Positions 63,822 to 64,000 of a DNA stretch of 64,000 bases are shown piece after piece. Position 1 is the first letter of the stretch; every line of letters begins with the position of its first letter. Source of the DNA: FEN-1297 sp963834015. GTDB lineage: Bacteria; Bacteroidota; Ignavibacteria; Ignavibacteriales; Ignavibacteriaceae. The position numbers were made by a program, and so were the translations under genes. Where the stretch lies: positions 558,001 to 622,000 of the forward strand of contig CAWIAG010000003.1 in assembly GCA_963834015.1 (NCBI GenBank), in the 5' to 3' direction. The notes beneath the pieces are model-generated. The model was given only the letters and a program-made list of their open reading frames with translations. It was not told where the DNA came from and did no database searches.

Positions 63822-64000
63822 ACAATATTTATAGATTCGAAAAGAATTCTAAGACATATCCATATTAAATATAAAAAATAAAGATACTTGATGTAGATAT
63901 TTTTAAATATTAGCTTATCATTTAAAGTTCCCATACAAATATTAACAAAGTTTGTTTATAATTTTATCAACCATTGATTGCCCGTTAATTGTCTAAAATT

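Noticed and set aside
63731..63934. 67-residue minus-strand ORF at the right end
   Set aside because: It runs through the terminator hairpin and shows no family pattern or ribosome site; likely spurious.
1..64000. CRISPR arrays, IS elements, rRNA and prophage
   Set aside because: No repeat-spacer pattern, transposase motif, rRNA block or phage module was seen; the XerC-like recombinase has a housekeeping context.

Overview
This is a low-GC (roughly one third G+C) bacterial chromosome segment, dense in housekeeping genes. Several traits point to the Bacteroidota/Chlorobiota/Ignavibacteriota side of the tree, most likely an Ignavibacteria-type organism. These are a type IX secretion (T9SS) C-terminal sorting domain on a secreted multiheme cytochrome, SusC-like TonB receptor architecture, a YbeY without the third zinc histidine, a DPDVDR-type phosphoglucosamine mutase, a DUF3108 protein, FadL paired with a GDSL lipoprotein, and very AT-rich spacers. 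No rRNA, CRISPR array or IS element was recognised. The taxonomic call is inference from gene content.

Layout. From 0 to 31 kb almost everything is on the minus strand in long, tightly packed runs: hprK (frameshifted)-hpf-xerC-topA-smg-ybeY; a metallo-beta-lactamase-fold enzyme, a gamma-carbonic-anhydrase-like protein and DUF3108; a Wzi-like barrel with a GT2; lysS-dacB-rluB-scpB-scpA-trpS; an HNH endonuclease, acpS, an MCE protein and a CorC/TlyC-type protein; ssb; SPOR lipoprotein; FadL with an SGNH lipoprotein; and yqeY-cvpA-mutS2 followed by a biotin carboxylase and BCCP. The biotin carboxylase has lost about 140 internal residues. From 31 to 34.5 kb lie an SDR, glmM (+), a cupin, a DUF58 protein and a TPR-like lipoprotein.

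The standout block is 35.2-41.0 kb (+). It holds a T9SS-targeted 9-heme cytochrome, a 4-heme cytochrome, a beta-barrel porin, a 14-heme lipoprotein and a 7-heme lipoprotein (six CX2CH plus one CX4CH). It ends in a strong terminator and follows a 660-bp non-coding leader with a tandem TGTACA repeat. This looks like a porin-cytochrome conduit for extracellular electron transfer, with 34 haem sites in total, one member apparently exported through T9SS. Cytochrome bd oxidase genes lie convergently just beyond it.

From 43.7 to 62.3 kb lie a STAS protein, two tandem paralogous secreted M1 peptidases, a hybrid histidine kinase with three receivers and a degenerate ATPase domain, convergent gltX and glnS, tRNA-Leu(CAA), purD, a GT4, guaB, a tiny ORF with its own terminator, and a His-rich small protein before a TonB receptor. 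After tRNA-Ser(GCT) at 62.5 kb the content turns accessory: an N-terminally truncated SIR2-like gene abuts an HNH endonuclease gene broken in an A9 tract.

Three genes (hprK, and the HNH genes at 17 kb and 63 kb) carry apparent single-base lesions and one (biotin carboxylase) an in-frame deletion. Reads are needed to separate real decay from assembly error.
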